Shown here in pieces: positions 35,325 to 44,061 of a stretch of 64,000 bases of DNA. Source of the DNA: JANQHS01 sp965267505 (lineage in GTDB: Bacteria; Bacteroidota; Bacteroidia; Cytophagales; CCMP332); NCBI GenBank assembly GCA_965267505.1, contig OZ254081.1, forward strand, positions 558,001-622,000. The letters are read 5' to 3'. The notes beneath the pieces are model-generated. The model had not been told where the DNA came from, ran no database searches, and saw only the letters and a program-made list of their open reading frames with translations. A program made the translations under genes and the position numbers. Each line of letters begins with the position of its first letter. Within the stretch, counting starts at the first letter, position 1.

Positions 35325-36431
35325 CTATTTTTTTTCTTTAATCATATTAATAAAGTCCTCAAACAGATAACGACTATCATGAGGACCTGGAGACGCTTCT
35401 GGATGATATTGAACCGAAAATGCAGGAACGTCTTTCCTTCTTATCCCTTCAACGGTATCATCATTAAGATTTATATGAGTCACCTCAACATTTCCATTTG
35501 ATCTACCATTTAAAGGCATAACGTTGAACCCATGATTTTGAGAAGTAATCTCTGATTTTCCGGTCAACAGATTCTTGACAGGATGATTTAGTCCCCTGTG
35601 TCCATGGTGCATCTTAAAAGTCTCAAGCCCGCTTGCTAGAGAAAGTATCTGATGACCCAAACAGATCCCAAAGAGAGGTATTCCTTTATCAACGGCTTTC
35701 TTAACGAAGTTAACCGCATAGTCAGACTGCGCTGGGTCGCCGGGACCATTTGAAATAAAAATTCCATCAGGATTCCATTCCATAGCTTTTTCAAAAGCTG
35801 TATCGTAAGGGAAGACCTTACAATGGGCTCCCCTTTCGGCAAGATTCCTAAGGATGCTCTTTTTTATCCCAAGGTCTAATACGGATATTTTCACCTCTCC
35901 CCCTTCTCCTACTTCATAAGGTTCCTTCGTACTAACCTTTGAGCTCAATTCAAGTCCTTCCATGGAAGGAACTTCATCAAGTTTTGCTTGTAGCTCTTCT
36001 TTTTTGGAAAACTCAGAGGAGATCAAACAGTTCATCGCACCCTTGCTACGAATATGCTTTACAAGACCTCTGGTATCCACATGAGAAATGCCTACAATTC
36101 CCTGACCTACAAGATAGTCCTGGAGTGAAGATTGTGCATCTTCCCTTGAATAGATGTCCGAAAATTCATTGCAAATAAGTCCCGCGAACTTAATGCCACC
36201 TGACTCATCCTCCTTTTTATGGGTACCGTAGTTCCCAATATGAGGGTGGGTATTTATAATAATTTGGCCATAATATGAAGGATCGGTGTAGATCTCTTGA
36301 TAACCTGTCATTCCGGTATTGAAACAGATCTCACCTCCGGTTGTACCAGTGGCACCTAAAGCTTTTCCTTCCAGGAAGGTGCCATCCTCCAATAATAAAT
36401 AGGCTTTTTGGGGAGAATTATTCTTGCTCAT
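35325..36431 (-). CDS. carA: Carbamoyl-phosphate synthase small subunit
   Basis: This 368-residue glutaminase subunit supplies ammonia to the large subunit for pyrimidine and arginine synthesis. The N-terminal half has AYLLLEDGTFLEGKALGA and FNTGMTGYQEI; the C-terminal class I amidotransferase has FISNGPGDP, FGICLGHQ with the nucleophile Cys, and QYHPEASPGP with the His-Glu pair. I chose the ATG at 36431; a TTG four codons upstream would overlap the hairpin base. carB is not in the window. The start codon is only 11 bases past the terminator-like hairpin that ends the ribosomal operon. Confidence 0.94.
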   Translation of the reverse strand: MSKNNSPQKAYLLLEDGTFLEGKALGATGTTGGEICFNTGMTGYQEIYTDPSYYGQIIINTHPHIGNYGTHKKEDESGGIKFAGLICNEFSDIYSREDAQSSLQDYLVGQGIVGISHVDTRGLVKHIRSKGAMNCLISSEFSKKEELQAKLDEVPSMEGLELSSKVSTKEPYEVGEGGEVKISVLDLGIKKSILRNLAERGAHCKVFPYDTAFEKAMEWNPDGIFISNGPGDPAQSDYAVNFVKKAVDKGIPLFGICLGHQILSLASGLETFKMHHGHRGLNHPVKNLLTGKSEITSQNHGFNVMPLNGRSNGNVEVTHINLNDDTVEGIRRKDVPAFSVQYHPEASPGPHDSRYLFEDFINMIKEKK

Positions 36432-36441
36432 TTCAGGGCAC

Positions 36442-36474
36442 AAAAAAAGGGAATATTGTTAAATATTCCCTTTT
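36442..36474 (-). terminator. Intrinsic terminator after rplQ, just upstream of carA
   Basis: A perfect 13-base-pair stem (36445-36457 with 36462-36474) closes a 4-base loop. On the minus strand the stem runs straight into seven U residues. This is a strong intrinsic terminator placed 22 bases after the rplQ stop codon. It also lies within the 5' region of carA, so it may act as an attenuator for carA-eno. Confidence 0.85.
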
Positions 36475-36496
36475 GTTCTTTTACTAATAATCAACA

Positions 36497-37267
36497 TCAG
36501 TCTTCTTTCTTCTCCTCTCCTTCTTCCTCATTCTGAGCTTTATCATCAGCTTTTTCTTCTTTGGCGTCAGCTTTTGGATCCTCCTTCTTTTCTTCTGCTT
36601 TCTCTTCTGCTGGAGTTTCCTCAGTGGCTTCCGCTTTAGTCTCTTCCTTTGGAGCTTCTGCTTTAGCTTCTTCCTTTGCAGGTGCTTCCACTTCAGCTGC
36701 TTTTTCCTCATGTTTTTCTGCCTTGGACTCTACAGCTTCCTCAGCTTTAGTCTCAGCAACTTCTTCTACCTTGGTTTCCACCGCAGCTTCCTCTTTCACT
36801 TCAGCTTTTGCTTCGGCAGCTTTTGTTTCAGGAGAAGGAGCAGCTGGTTTTGACCCACCTCTTCTACTTCTTCTGGTTTTTGCCTTCTTAGGTTCTTTAA
36901 CCAAATGAGTATTGAAGTCCACCAATTCGATGATGCACATTTCAGCGTTATCACCAAGCCTGGTACCAGTTTTAATAATTCGAGTATAACCTCCTGGTCT
37001 TTCGCTTACCTTTTCAGCAACTGCAGAAAAAAGCTCTTTTGTAGACTCTTTATCCTGCAAGTAAGAAAACACCATTCTTCTTGAATGTGTAGTATCCTCT
37101 TTAGAACGGGTAATGATAGGCTCAATATATTTCCTCAAAGCCTTAGCTTTTGCTACCGTGGTAGTGATCCTTTTGTTTTGGATCAAGGAAGAGGCCATGT
37201 TTGAAAGCATCGCCTTTCTATGAGGAGCCTTACGACCCAGGTGGTTGAATTTTTTTCCGTGTCTCAT
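36497..37267 (-). CDS. rplQ: Ribosomal protein L17 with long acidic tail
   Basis: The first 130 residues are ordinary L17 (MRHGKKFNHLGRKAPHRKAM at the start, IIKTGTRLGDNAEM later), which sits near the peptide exit of the 50S subunit. From about residue 141 to 256 the protein is a low-complexity tail of Ala, Glu and Lys, nearly doubling the usual length. The tail is probably disordered and acidic. The repetitive codons produce a spurious long open frame on the other strand. It is the last gene of the ribosomal block, 7 bases after rpoA. Confidence 0.96.
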   Translation of the reverse strand: MRHGKKFNHLGRKAPHRKAMLSNMASSLIQNKRITTTVAKAKALRKYIEPIITRSKEDTTHSRRMVFSYLQDKESTKELFSAVAEKVSERPGGYTRIIKTGTRLGDNAEMCIIELVDFNTHLVKEPKKAKTRRSRRGGSKPAAPSPETKAAEAKAEVKEEAAVETKVEEVAETKAEEAVESKAEKHEEKAAEVEAPAKEEAKAEAPKEETKAEATEETPAEEKAEEKKEDPKADAKEEKADDKAQNEEEGEEKKED

Positions 37268-37274
37268 TTCAGTC

Positions 37275-38264
37275 TTACTCTTCCTCTAGCTTGTACTTGG
37301 ATAGATCCATTCCAAAGGTCAATCCTTTGTCAGCGATCAATTGCTCAAGTTCAGCAAGAGATTTCTTTCCAAAATTCCTAAACTTCATCATGTCAGAAAC
37401 TTCGAGTGCAGCAAGATCTCCAAGTGTCTTAACGTTAGCTGCTTTCAGGCAGTTATATGCCCTTACAGAAAGATCCAACTCAGAAAGTTGAGTCTTAAGA
37501 AGTTTCCTCATGTGAAGGATTTCCTCATCTACAGTCTCCTCCTCTTCAGATTTATCCACATCAAGAGTGATTGTCTCTTTAGAGAAAAGCATGAAATGAT
37601 GGATAAGGATCTTAGCTGCTCCTTGCAATGCATCTTCAGGATGGATAGATCCATCTGTTTCGATGTCAAGGATAAGCTTTTCAAAGTCAGTCTTCTGTTC
37701 AACCCTTGTGTTCTCGACTTTGTACTTTACGTTCTTGATCGGGGTGAAGATAGCATCCATAGCGATGTAGCCTGAAGGAGCATCCTCTTTTGCAGTTTCT
37801 TCAGAAGAAACATAACCTCTTCCCTTCTCAATGGTAAGTTCAACCTCAAGATCCTTAGCAGAATCTAATCTACAGATCACATGGTCAGGGTTAAGAACCT
37901 TGAATGACTCTGTGTTCTTTTCAATGTCTCCAGCTTTGAAAACTCCTTTTCCAGAGATCTTAACTGTTACTTTTCCGTCGGGAGCGTCGGTATTCTTCTT
38001 CAACCTTACCATTTTCAGATTAAGGATGATCTCGGTAACGTCTTCGATTACACCTTCAATGGTAGAGAACTCGTGAAGGATGCCAGGGATCTTAACTCCA
38101 ACGATAGAATAACCCTCAAGAGAGGACAAAAGGATCCTTCTTAAAGCATTACCAATGGTAACACCATATCCTTTTTCCAATGGTTTGAATTCGAAAAGCC
38201 CGTGAAAATCATCGGCTTTTTCCATTACTACCTTTTCAGGCATTTGAAAGGCTAATATTGCCAT
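37275..38264 (-). CDS. rpoA: RNA polymerase alpha subunit
   Basis: This 329-residue protein has both alpha domains. The N-terminal assembly domain carries FEFKPLEKGYGVTIGNALRRILLSSLEGYS; the C-terminal DNA-binding domain has LSVRAYNCLKAANVKTLGDL and FGKKSLAELEQLI, the helix-hairpin-helix region that contacts promoters and activators. The linker is acidic (SEEEETVDEE). It follows rpsD by 18 bases within the rpsH-rplQ unit. Confidence 0.98.
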   Translation of the reverse strand: MAILAFQMPEKVVMEKADDFHGLFEFKPLEKGYGVTIGNALRRILLSSLEGYSIVGVKIPGILHEFSTIEGVIEDVTEIILNLKMVRLKKNTDAPDGKVTVKISGKGVFKAGDIEKNTESFKVLNPDHVICRLDSAKDLEVELTIEKGRGYVSSEETAKEDAPSGYIAMDAIFTPIKNVKYKVENTRVEQKTDFEKLILDIETDGSIHPEDALQGAAKILIHHFMLFSKETITLDVDKSEEEETVDEEILHMRKLLKTQLSELDLSVRAYNCLKAANVKTLGDLAALEVSDMMKFRNFGKKSLAELEQLIADKGLTFGMDLSKYKLEEE

Positions 38265-38282
38265 ACTATTCTTTGTTAAAGT

Positions 38283-38885
38283 TTATTTTGAATACAATTC
38301 TACAATCAACTGCTCCTCAACATTCTCAGGAATGTCTTCTCTGGAAGGGAATGAAACAAACTTCCCAGCCATTGAATTTGAATCCCATTCGATCCAAGGG
38401 AAAGCTTTATTTGGCCTTCCTAAAGAATCTGTTATCGCCTCAAGAGATTTTGATTTCTCTCTAACGCTAATAATATCGCCAGGTCTCAAAGCAAATGAAG
38501 GAATGTTTACAACCTGATCATTTACTGTGATGTGCTTGTGGCTAACCAATTGTCTTGCGGCCCTTCTTGTAGGTGCAATTCCTAATCTGTATACCACGTT
38601 GTCTAACCTTGCTTCTAATAATTGAAGTAGGTTTTCACCTGTAATTCCTTGCTTCCTCGCAGCCTTGTCAAAAAGATTTCTGAACTGCTTTTCCAATACA
38701 CCGTAGATGTACTTAGCTTTTTGCTTAGCTGCAAGCTGGATAGCATATTCACTTTGCTTTCTTCTTCTACCTCTTCCGTGCTGTCCTGGAGGATAGTTCT
38801 TCTTATTAAGAGCCTTGCTAGGCCCGAAAATTGGCTCGCTATAACGCCTAGATACTTTTGACTTGGGTCCTGTAAATCTTGCCAT
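38283..38885 (-). CDS. rpsD: Ribosomal protein S4
   Basis: This 200-residue protein nucleates 30S assembly and binds 16S rRNA. It has the N-terminal RFTGPKSKVSRRYSEPIFG segment, PGQHGRGRRRKQSEYAIQL, and the S4 RNA-binding domain with RLDNVVYRLGIAPTRRAARQ and SHKHITVNDQVVNIPS. No zinc-binding cysteines are present at the N-terminus. It lies between rpsK and rpoA in the usual order. Confidence 0.98.
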   Translation of the reverse strand: MARFTGPKSKVSRRYSEPIFGPSKALNKKNYPPGQHGRGRRRKQSEYAIQLAAKQKAKYIYGVLEKQFRNLFDKAARKQGITGENLLQLLEARLDNVVYRLGIAPTRRAARQLVSHKHITVNDQVVNIPSFALRPGDIISVREKSKSLEAITDSLGRPNKAFPWIEWDSNSMAGKFVSFPSREDIPENVEEQLIVELYSK

Positions 38886-38896
38886 TTAAAACTCTT

Positions 38897-39289
38897 TTAA
38901 ACTCTCCTTCTTTTTGGTGGCCTACATCCGTTATGTGGTAATGGAGTCACATCCTTGATAGCGGTGATCTCAATACCTGAATTTTGAAGGGTTCTGATCG
39001 CAGATTCCCTTCCTGCTCCAGGTCCTTTTACGAAAACCTCAGCTTTCCTAAGACCTGATTCAAATGCTTTTTTTCCGCAATCTGTAGCAGCAACCTGAGC
39101 TGCATAAGGCGTGTTTTTCTTAGATCCACGGAATCCCATCTTTCCAGCAGAAGACCAGGAAATTACCTGACCTGCATTGTTGGTGATTGAGATAATGATA
39201 TTGTTGAATGAGGCCTTGATATGAACCTGGCCGTTGGATTCAACAACAACGGATCTCTTTTTCGATTTAACCTTTTTCTCTTCAGCCAT
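38897..39289 (-). CDS. rpsK: Ribosomal protein S11
   Basis: This 130-residue protein forms part of the 30S platform near the mRNA exit. Its core is recognisable from VHIKASFNNIIISITNNAGQ, SSAGKMGFRGSKKNTPYAAQ and the basic end LPHNGCRPPKRRRV. The first dozen residues are Lys-rich. It lies 8 bases after rpsM. Confidence 0.98.
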   Translation of the reverse strand: MAEEKKVKSKKRSVVVESNGQVHIKASFNNIIISITNNAGQVISWSSAGKMGFRGSKKNTPYAAQVAATDCGKKAFESGLRKAEVFVKGPGAGRESAIRTLQNSGIEITAIKDVTPLPHNGCRPPKRRRV

Positions 39290-39297
39290 TACCTATA

Positions 39298-39675
39298 TTA
39301 TTTCATTGCCTTTTTCTTGTTGGCAACGGTTTTTCTTTTTCCTTTCCTTGTTCTGCAGTTGTTCTTGGTTCTCTGACCACGAACAGGAAGTCCTTTTCTG
39401 TGTCTTAGACCTCTGTAACTGCCGATGTCCATCAGCCTTTTAATATGAAGCTGAACCTCGGATTTTAATTCACCCTCGATTTTATATTCTTCCCTGATAA
39501 TGTTCCTAATGGAAGTCGCTTCATCATCGGTCCAATCCTTAACTCTCTTGTTAGGATCGACACCAGCTTTTTCCAAAATTTCCCTTGCAGAAGTTCTGCC
39601 AATACCGAAAACGTAGGTAAGGCTTATCTCACTTCTTTTATCATCAGGAATATCAACACCTTGGATCCTTGCCAT
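39298..39675 (-). CDS. rpsM: Ribosomal protein S13
   Basis: This 125-residue protein contacts the P-site tRNA and the 50S subunit. It begins MARIQGVDIPDDKRSEISLT, has YVFGIGRTSAREIL and ends with a basic tail RGLRHRKGLPVRGQRTKNNC that reaches tRNA. It follows rpmJ by 2 bases. Confidence 0.98.
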   Translation of the reverse strand: MARIQGVDIPDDKRSEISLTYVFGIGRTSAREILEKAGVDPNKRVKDWTDDEATSIRNIIREEYKIEGELKSEVQLHIKRLMDIGSYRGLRHRKGLPVRGQRTKNNCRTRKGKRKTVANKKKAMK

Positions 39676-39677
39676 AA

Positions 39678-39794
39678 TTATCCTTGTCTTTGTTTAAACC
39701 TAGGGTTCTTCTTATTAATCACATATACGCGTCCTTTTCTCTTGACGATCTTGCAGTCCGCGCTTCTTTTCTTAACCGATGCTCTAACCTTCAT
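39678..39794 (-). CDS. rpmJ: Ribosomal protein L36, zinc-free form
   Basis: This 38-residue gene reads MKVRASVKKRSADCKIVKRK and ends in NPRFKQRQG. Only one cysteine remains of the usual Cys3-His zinc site, so this is the C-minus form common in Bacteroidota, which does not need zinc. It lies between infA and rpsM, two bases before the rpsM start. Confidence 0.95.
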   Translation of the reverse strand: MKVRASVKKRSADCKIVKRKGRVYVINKKNPRFKQRQG

Positions 39795-39802
39795 CAGTGC
39801 CT

Positions 39803-40021
39803 TTATTTATATCTAAAAACAATTCTTCCTTTACTCAGGTCATAAGGAGACATTTCCAATCTTACCTTATCCCCTGGAAGGATCTTTATATAATTCATTC
39901 TCATCTTGCCAGAAATATGAGCTACCACCTGGTGGCCATTTTCTAACTCGACCTTGAACATTGCATTCGACAATGCTTCAACGATAGTTCCGTCTTGCTC
40001 TATAGATGATTGCTTTGCCAT
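39803..40021 (-). CDS. infA: Translation initiation factor IF-1
   Basis: This 72-residue OB-fold protein occupies the 30S A site during initiation. It has EQDGTIVEALSNAMFKVELE, HISGKMRMNYIKILPGDKVR and SPYDLSKGRIVFRYK, all normal. Its ATG overlaps the secY stop codon (TAATG), indicating coupling. In many bacteria map and adk lie between secY and infA; here neither does. Confidence 0.97.
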   Translation of the reverse strand: MAKQSSIEQDGTIVEALSNAMFKVELENGHQVVAHISGKMRMNYIKILPGDKVRLEMSPYDLSKGRIVFRYK

Positions 40022-41343
40022 TATGCAGCTGCTCCGTTTTGGGCTCTACCTTTCAATTTGCCGGATTTCATCATACCCTCATAGTGCCTCATCAAGAGGT
40101 AACTCTCGATCTGCTGAAGAGTATCAAGGATAACACCCACCATAATTAACAGGGAAGTACCCCCATAAAACTGACTGAACTCCCTGCTTACTCCAGCAAT
40201 TCCAGCAAAGGCGGGAAGTATTGCTACAATAGCAAGGAATAATGAACCAGGGAATGTGATCCTGGTCAAAATATTATCTATGAAATTGGAGGTATCCCTT
40301 CCAGGCTTGATACCCGGAATAAAACCACCATTTCTTTTCAGATCATCTGCGATCTGGGTTGGATTAACTGTAATCGCCGTATAGAAAAATGTGAAAACAA
40401 CGATCAATAGCCCGAATACAAGATTGTATTGCCAGGAAGTAAAATCCGAAAAGGTTGTACCTATATAAATAGCTATATCACTATCGGTATTATCCGCCCA
40501 GAACTGAGCAACCATAGCAGGAAGGAACATCAATGACTGCGCAAAGATGATCGGCATAACCCCTGATGAATTCACTTTAAGCGGAATGAATTGTCTCTGA
40601 CCCCCATAAACACGGCTTCCCATTACCTGCTTTGCATACTGAACGGGTATCTTTCTTGTGGCTTGGGTAAGCATTACAGTTGCCATAACCACAAAGAACA
40701 AAGCAAGGATCTCAAGGATAAACAGAAGGGCTCCACCCATTCCTTTGGTCACTGCCTCACCAATTAAGGCGGCAGGAAGTCTTGATATGATACCGATCAT
40801 GATCAGCATCGAGATACCATTTCCAATTCCTTTTTCTGTGATCTTTTCACCCAGCCACATAGTGAATATGGTTCCTGAGGTCAAAATGATCATTGAAGAG
40901 AAGGTAAAGAAGGTCTGATCTACCAATACAGCCTCTGCAGGAATAGTTGCAGATACATATCCAATCGATTGGAAAAGGGTGATCGCAATGGTCAGCAATC
41001 TGGTCAGTTGATTGATCTTTCTTCTTCCTGATTCCCCTTCTTTTTGAAGCTTCTGGAAATATGGAACAGCTACGGTTAGAAGCTGGATCACAATTGAAGC
41101 CGAGATATATGGCATGATGCCCAAGCCAAAGATGCTGGCATTTGAAAACGCCCCACCTAGGAAGGTGTCAAGTAGTCCAAAAATACCAGTGGCAGAACCA
41201 CTAAGCTTGCTTGGATCAACACCAGGAAGCACAATAAAAGAACCCAATCTGAAGATCGCCAAATACCCAAGGGTATTAAGGATCCTTGACCTTAGTTCCT
41301 CAATTGAGAAGATATGCTGTATGGTTTCAAAGAATCTTTTCAT
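40021..41343 (-). CDS. secY: Preprotein translocase subunit SecY
   Basis: This 440-residue protein is the channel of the Sec translocon, with ten membrane helices. Typical segments are GIMPYISASIVIQLL, KITEKGIGNGISMLIMIGI with the cytoplasmic loop before helix 5, and TAITVNPTQIADDLKRNGGFIPGI with the ribosome/SecA-binding loop. The start overlaps the rplO stop codon (TAATG). Confidence 0.98.
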   Translation of the reverse strand: MKRFFETIQHIFSIEELRSRILNTLGYLAIFRLGSFIVLPGVDPSKLSGSATGIFGLLDTFLGGAFSNASIFGLGIMPYISASIVIQLLTVAVPYFQKLQKEGESGRRKINQLTRLLTIAITLFQSIGYVSATIPAEAVLVDQTFFTFSSMIILTSGTIFTMWLGEKITEKGIGNGISMLIMIGIISRLPAALIGEAVTKGMGGALLFILEILALFFVVMATVMLTQATRKIPVQYAKQVMGSRVYGGQRQFIPLKVNSSGVMPIIFAQSLMFLPAMVAQFWADNTDSDIAIYIGTTFSDFTSWQYNLVFGLLIVVFTFFYTAITVNPTQIADDLKRNGGFIPGIKPGRDTSNFIDNILTRITFPGSLFLAIVAILPAFAGIAGVSREFSQFYGGTSLLIMVGVILDTLQQIESYLLMRHYEGMMKSGKLKGRAQNGAAA

Positions 41344-41978
41344 TAACTATCCTGGCTCTTCTCTTCTTTATTATCAGAGTCCTCTTTTTTAGGCTCTTCT
41401 TTTTTTTCTGCTTTTGCTTCTTTCTTAGGCTCTTCCTTTTTAGGCTCCTCTTTCTTTTCTACCTCTTTCTTAGCCTCAACTTTTTTAGGTGCAGCTTTTT
41501 TTGCTGGTTTTTCTTCAACCTTTTCTTCCCCACCAATAACTATTGCTTTTCCTCCTGCCTTCTCGATTGCAGCTTTTGCAGATGCAGAAAAAGCATGAGC
41601 GGTAACCTCAATAGCTGATTTGATCTCACCATTACCCAAAACCTTTATAAGGTCTTTCTTTTTGGTCAATCCGTTTGAAGCAAATACTTCAGGATTAAAG
41701 GCTTTGATCTTGTTCTCAGTAGCTACAGCCTCAAGGGTCTCAATGTTTACTGGCTTATAAGACTTCCTAAAAGGATTCTTGAAACCATACTTAGGAACCC
41801 TTCTTTGAAGTGGCTGTTGTCCACCTTCGTGTCCTATCTTCTGAGAATAACCAGACCTGGATTGTGCTCCTTTATGTCCTTTGGTAGAGGTACCACCATA
41901 GCCAGATCCCTGACCACGGCCAATTCTTTTGCTTTTATGGGTAGAACCCTCTGCCGGTTTTAAATTATGAAGCTCCAT
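41343..41978 (-). CDS. rplO: Ribosomal protein L15 with basic/acidic tail
   Basis: The L15 core covers residues 1-150, with GSTHKSKRIGRGQGSGYGGT, GGQQPLQRRVPKYGF and the C-terminal AKAAIEKAGG. A low-complexity tail of alternating Lys and Glu follows (151-211), about 60 residues beyond the usual length. It joins L17 and L22, which have similar tails in this genome. Its ATG overlaps the rpmD stop by one base. Confidence 0.97.
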   Translation of the reverse strand: MELHNLKPAEGSTHKSKRIGRGQGSGYGGTSTKGHKGAQSRSGYSQKIGHEGGQQPLQRRVPKYGFKNPFRKSYKPVNIETLEAVATENKIKAFNPEVFASNGLTKKKDLIKVLGNGEIKSAIEVTAHAFSASAKAAIEKAGGKAIVIGGEEKVEEKPAKKAAPKKVEAKKEVEKKEEPKKEEPKKEAKAEKKEEPKKEDSDNKEEKSQDS

Positions 41979-42166
41979 TATTTTCCTTCTTTAACTTCTA
42001 CCAAGTGACTTACTGTACGGATCATACCTTGAATGGCAGGAGTAGATTCATGCTCTACAGTCCTGTTGATCTTTCCAAGACCAAGGGCTACAATTGTCCT
42101 TTTTTGATTCAGAGGACGGTTAATTGTACTTCTTACCTGCTTGATGACAACCTTTCCCATATTCAT
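41978..42166 (-). CDS. rpmD: Ribosomal protein L30
   Basis: This 62-residue protein has VVIKQVRSTINRP and LGLGKINRTVEHESTPAIQGM, typical of short bacterial L30. It is coupled on both sides: its ATG overlaps the rpsE stop codon and its stop overlaps the rplO start. A second ATG two codons inside is a possible start. Confidence 0.96.
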   Translation of the reverse strand: MNMGKVVIKQVRSTINRPLNQKRTIVALGLGKINRTVEHESTPAIQGMIRTVSHLVEVKEGK

Positions 42167-42684
42167 TATCCGTTAAAGACTTCCTCTAAAGTCAGTCCTC
42201 TTTCTTGAGCAATTGTGTAAGGATCTCTCATTTCTTCCAAAGCTTTAAGGGTAGCTTTTACCACGTTATGTGGGTTGGAAGAACCTTTCGATTTCGCCAA
42301 TACATCATGAACACCAGCACTTTCAAGAACCGCCCTCATTGCACCACCGGCAATTACACCGGTACCAGGAGCTGCGGGTTTCATGAAGATATGTCCACCG
42401 TCGTATTTAGCTTCGATCTCGTGAGAGATAGTTCCATTGATTACAGGAACCTTAACCAAATTCTTTTTTGCATCGTCGATGCCCTTAGCGATTGCGTTTG
42501 TGACCTCATTCGCTTTTCCAAGACCAAACCCAACAACTCCGTTTCCATCACCTACAACAACCAATGCTGAGAAGCTGAACCTACGTCCACCTTTCACCAC
42601 CTTTGCTACACGATTGATCGCAACAACCTTTTCATTAAGGTCGATTTCGCTGGCTTTTACTGCTTTTATGTTGCTACTGGTCAT
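42166..42684 (-). CDS. rpsE: Ribosomal protein S5
   Basis: This 172-residue protein takes part in decoding accuracy. It has KVVAINRVAKVVKGGRRFSF, GDGNGVVGFGLGKANEV and AAPGTGVIAGGAMRAVLESA. A small N-terminal addition precedes the core. It is 3 bases after rplR and coupled to rpmD. Confidence 0.98.
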   Translation of the reverse strand: MTSSNIKAVKASEIDLNEKVVAINRVAKVVKGGRRFSFSALVVVGDGNGVVGFGLGKANEVTNAIAKGIDDAKKNLVKVPVINGTISHEIEAKYDGGHIFMKPAAPGTGVIAGGAMRAVLESAGVHDVLAKSKGSSNPHNVVKATLKALEEMRDPYTIAQERGLTLEEVFNG

Positions 42685-42687
42685 TTC

Positions 42688-43035
42688 TTAAAATTTTAAG
42701 CCACCTTCTCTAGCTCCTTCAGCTAATGCGGCAACTCTTCCATGATACAGATATCCGTTTCTGTCAAATACAACAGACTCGATTCCTTGTTTCTTAGCAG
42801 ATTCAGCAAGTTTCTTTCCAACTTCCTTAGAGATATCTACTTTATTTCCTTTCTCATTGCCCATGGCAAATGCTGATGCTAGGGTTACTCCCTTATTATC
42901 ATCGATGATCTGGGCATAGATCTTTTTGTTACTCCTGAAAACAGTCAATCTGGGTTTGCTGGCAGTTCCAAAGATCTTCTTACGGATTCCCATCCTGATC
43001 TTTGCCCTTCTGTTTATTTTATTCATTGCTCCCAT
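42688..43035 (-). CDS. rplR: Ribosomal protein L18
   Basis: This 115-residue protein binds 5S rRNA. It has RMGIRKKIFGTASKPRLTVF and GYLYHGRVAALAEGAREGGL. The start may be the first ATG (MGAMNK) or the one three codons later; both fit the family. It lies between rplF and rpsE. Confidence 0.97.
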   Translation of the reverse strand: MGAMNKINRRAKIRMGIRKKIFGTASKPRLTVFRSNKKIYAQIIDDNKGVTLASAFAMGNEKGNKVDISKEVGKKLAESAKKQGIESVVFDRNGYLYHGRVAALAEGAREGGLKF

Positions 43036-43042
43036 TCAATTA

Positions 43043-43594
43043 CTATTTAGCAGCAGTTTTTCCTGCTTTCCTTCTTACATATTCTCCCACGTACTTGATA
43101 CCTTTTCCTTTGTAAGGCTCAATCTTTCTAAGTGCTTTTACCTTAGCGGCAACCTGTCCAAGAAGTTGCTTGTCATGACTTTCTAGGACCACGATAGGAT
43201 TCTTACCCTTTTCAGCAACAACCTGAGCTTTTACTTCAGCTGGAAGTTGGAAAAAGATGTTGTGGCTATATCCTAAAGAGAATTCAATAACATTTCCGCT
43301 CAGGTTAGCTCTGTATCCAACACCATTTAGTTCCAATTCTTTTTTGAAGCCATTGGTTACTCCTTCGACCATATTCGCAAGAAGAGATCTGTAAAGGCCA
43401 TGCTTTGCCTTATGATCCTTCAATTCACTGGTCCTTTTTAGATTGATCACCGAACCTTCTTGTTCAATAACTATAGCCGGATCATAGTCCTGGCTAAGTT
43501 CTCCTTTAGGTCCTTTAACAGAGATAAGGTTATCGTTAACCTTTACTTCCACACCTTCCGGGCAATCAATTGGCTTTAATCCTATCCTTGACAT
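43043..43594 (-). CDS. rplF: Ribosomal protein L6
   Basis: This 183-residue protein has two alpha/beta domains and lies near the factor-binding site of the 50S. It begins MSRIGLKPIDCPEGVEV, has LELNGVGYRANLSG and ends with EPYKGKGIKYVGEYVRRKAG, the signature of L6. It is 9 bases after rpsH. Confidence 0.98.
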   Translation of the reverse strand: MSRIGLKPIDCPEGVEVKVNDNLISVKGPKGELSQDYDPAIVIEQEGSVINLKRTSELKDHKAKHGLYRSLLANMVEGVTNGFKKELELNGVGYRANLSGNVIEFSLGYSHNIFFQLPAEVKAQVVAEKGKNPIVVLESHDKQLLGQVAAKVKALRKIEPYKGKGIKYVGEYVRRKAGKTAAK

Positions 43595-43603
43595 CTTTTT
43601 CTA

Positions 43604-43993
43604 TTAATATATATGACAAAGAACTTCACCACCGACGTGCTCTTTACGAGCTTCTTTGTCGGTCATAATTCCTTTTGAAGTGGACAAAATCGCTATTCCA
43701 AGGCCATTCAGTACCCTTGGCAAATTTTCAGCATCAACATAAGTTCTCAAACCTGGCTTACTAACTCTCTTGATCTCAGAGATCGCAGATTTTTTGTTGA
43801 TAGGATTGTATTTAAGGGCGATTTTGATTTTCCCGAATCCTTCTTCTTCGAACTTATAATTCTGGATATACCCCTTCTCAAAAAGGACCTTTGTGATCTC
43901 CCTTTTGGTCTTAGAAGTAGGCACTTCCAGCACCCTATGATTGGCAGAAACCGAGTTTCTTATTCTCGTCAAAAAATCGCCAAGTGAATCCAT
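43604..43993 (-). CDS. rpsH: Ribosomal protein S8
   Basis: This 129-residue protein binds the central domain of 16S rRNA. It has DSLGDFLTRIRNSVSANHR, KRVSKPGLRTYVDAENLP and LGIAILSTSKGIMTDKEAR. In many bacteria S8 represses its operon by binding mRNA; I see no obvious copy of that site. It starts a new transcription unit, with its own promoter and hairpin in the 68-base gap upstream. Confidence 0.98.
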   Translation of the reverse strand: MDSLGDFLTRIRNSVSANHRVLEVPTSKTKREITKVLFEKGYIQNYKFEEEGFGKIKIALKYNPINKKSAISEIKRVSKPGLRTYVDAENLPRVLNGLGIAILSTSKGIMTDKEARKEHVGGEVLCHIY

Positions 43994-44010
43994 ATTTCTT
44001 AAAAATTAAA

Positions 44011-44040
44011 GCGCTCCAATTTTTTGGAGGCGCAAAATTA
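44011..44040 (-). promoter_or_regulatory. rpsH promoter with overlapping hairpin
   Basis: On the minus strand TAATTTTG (44040-44033) is an exact -7 element. Next to it GCGC-TCCAA pairs with TTGGA-GCGC (44011-44033, one bulged base, 4-base loop). A TTG lies 25 bases upstream, in the end of rpsN. The hairpin would form the first bases of the transcript or an operator. Confidence 0.65.
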
Positions 44041-44061
44041 CAATTTTTATTCTTTTTATCC

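Noticed and set aside
36561..36908. Open frame of 115 codons on the plus strand, Ser/Ala-rich
   Set aside because: It is the mirror of the low-complexity tail of L17; repetitive Glu/Ala/Lys codons rarely give stops on the other strand.
37341..37775. 144-codon open frame antisense to rpoA
   Set aside because: rpoA is unmistakable on the other strand; the product looks like random composition.
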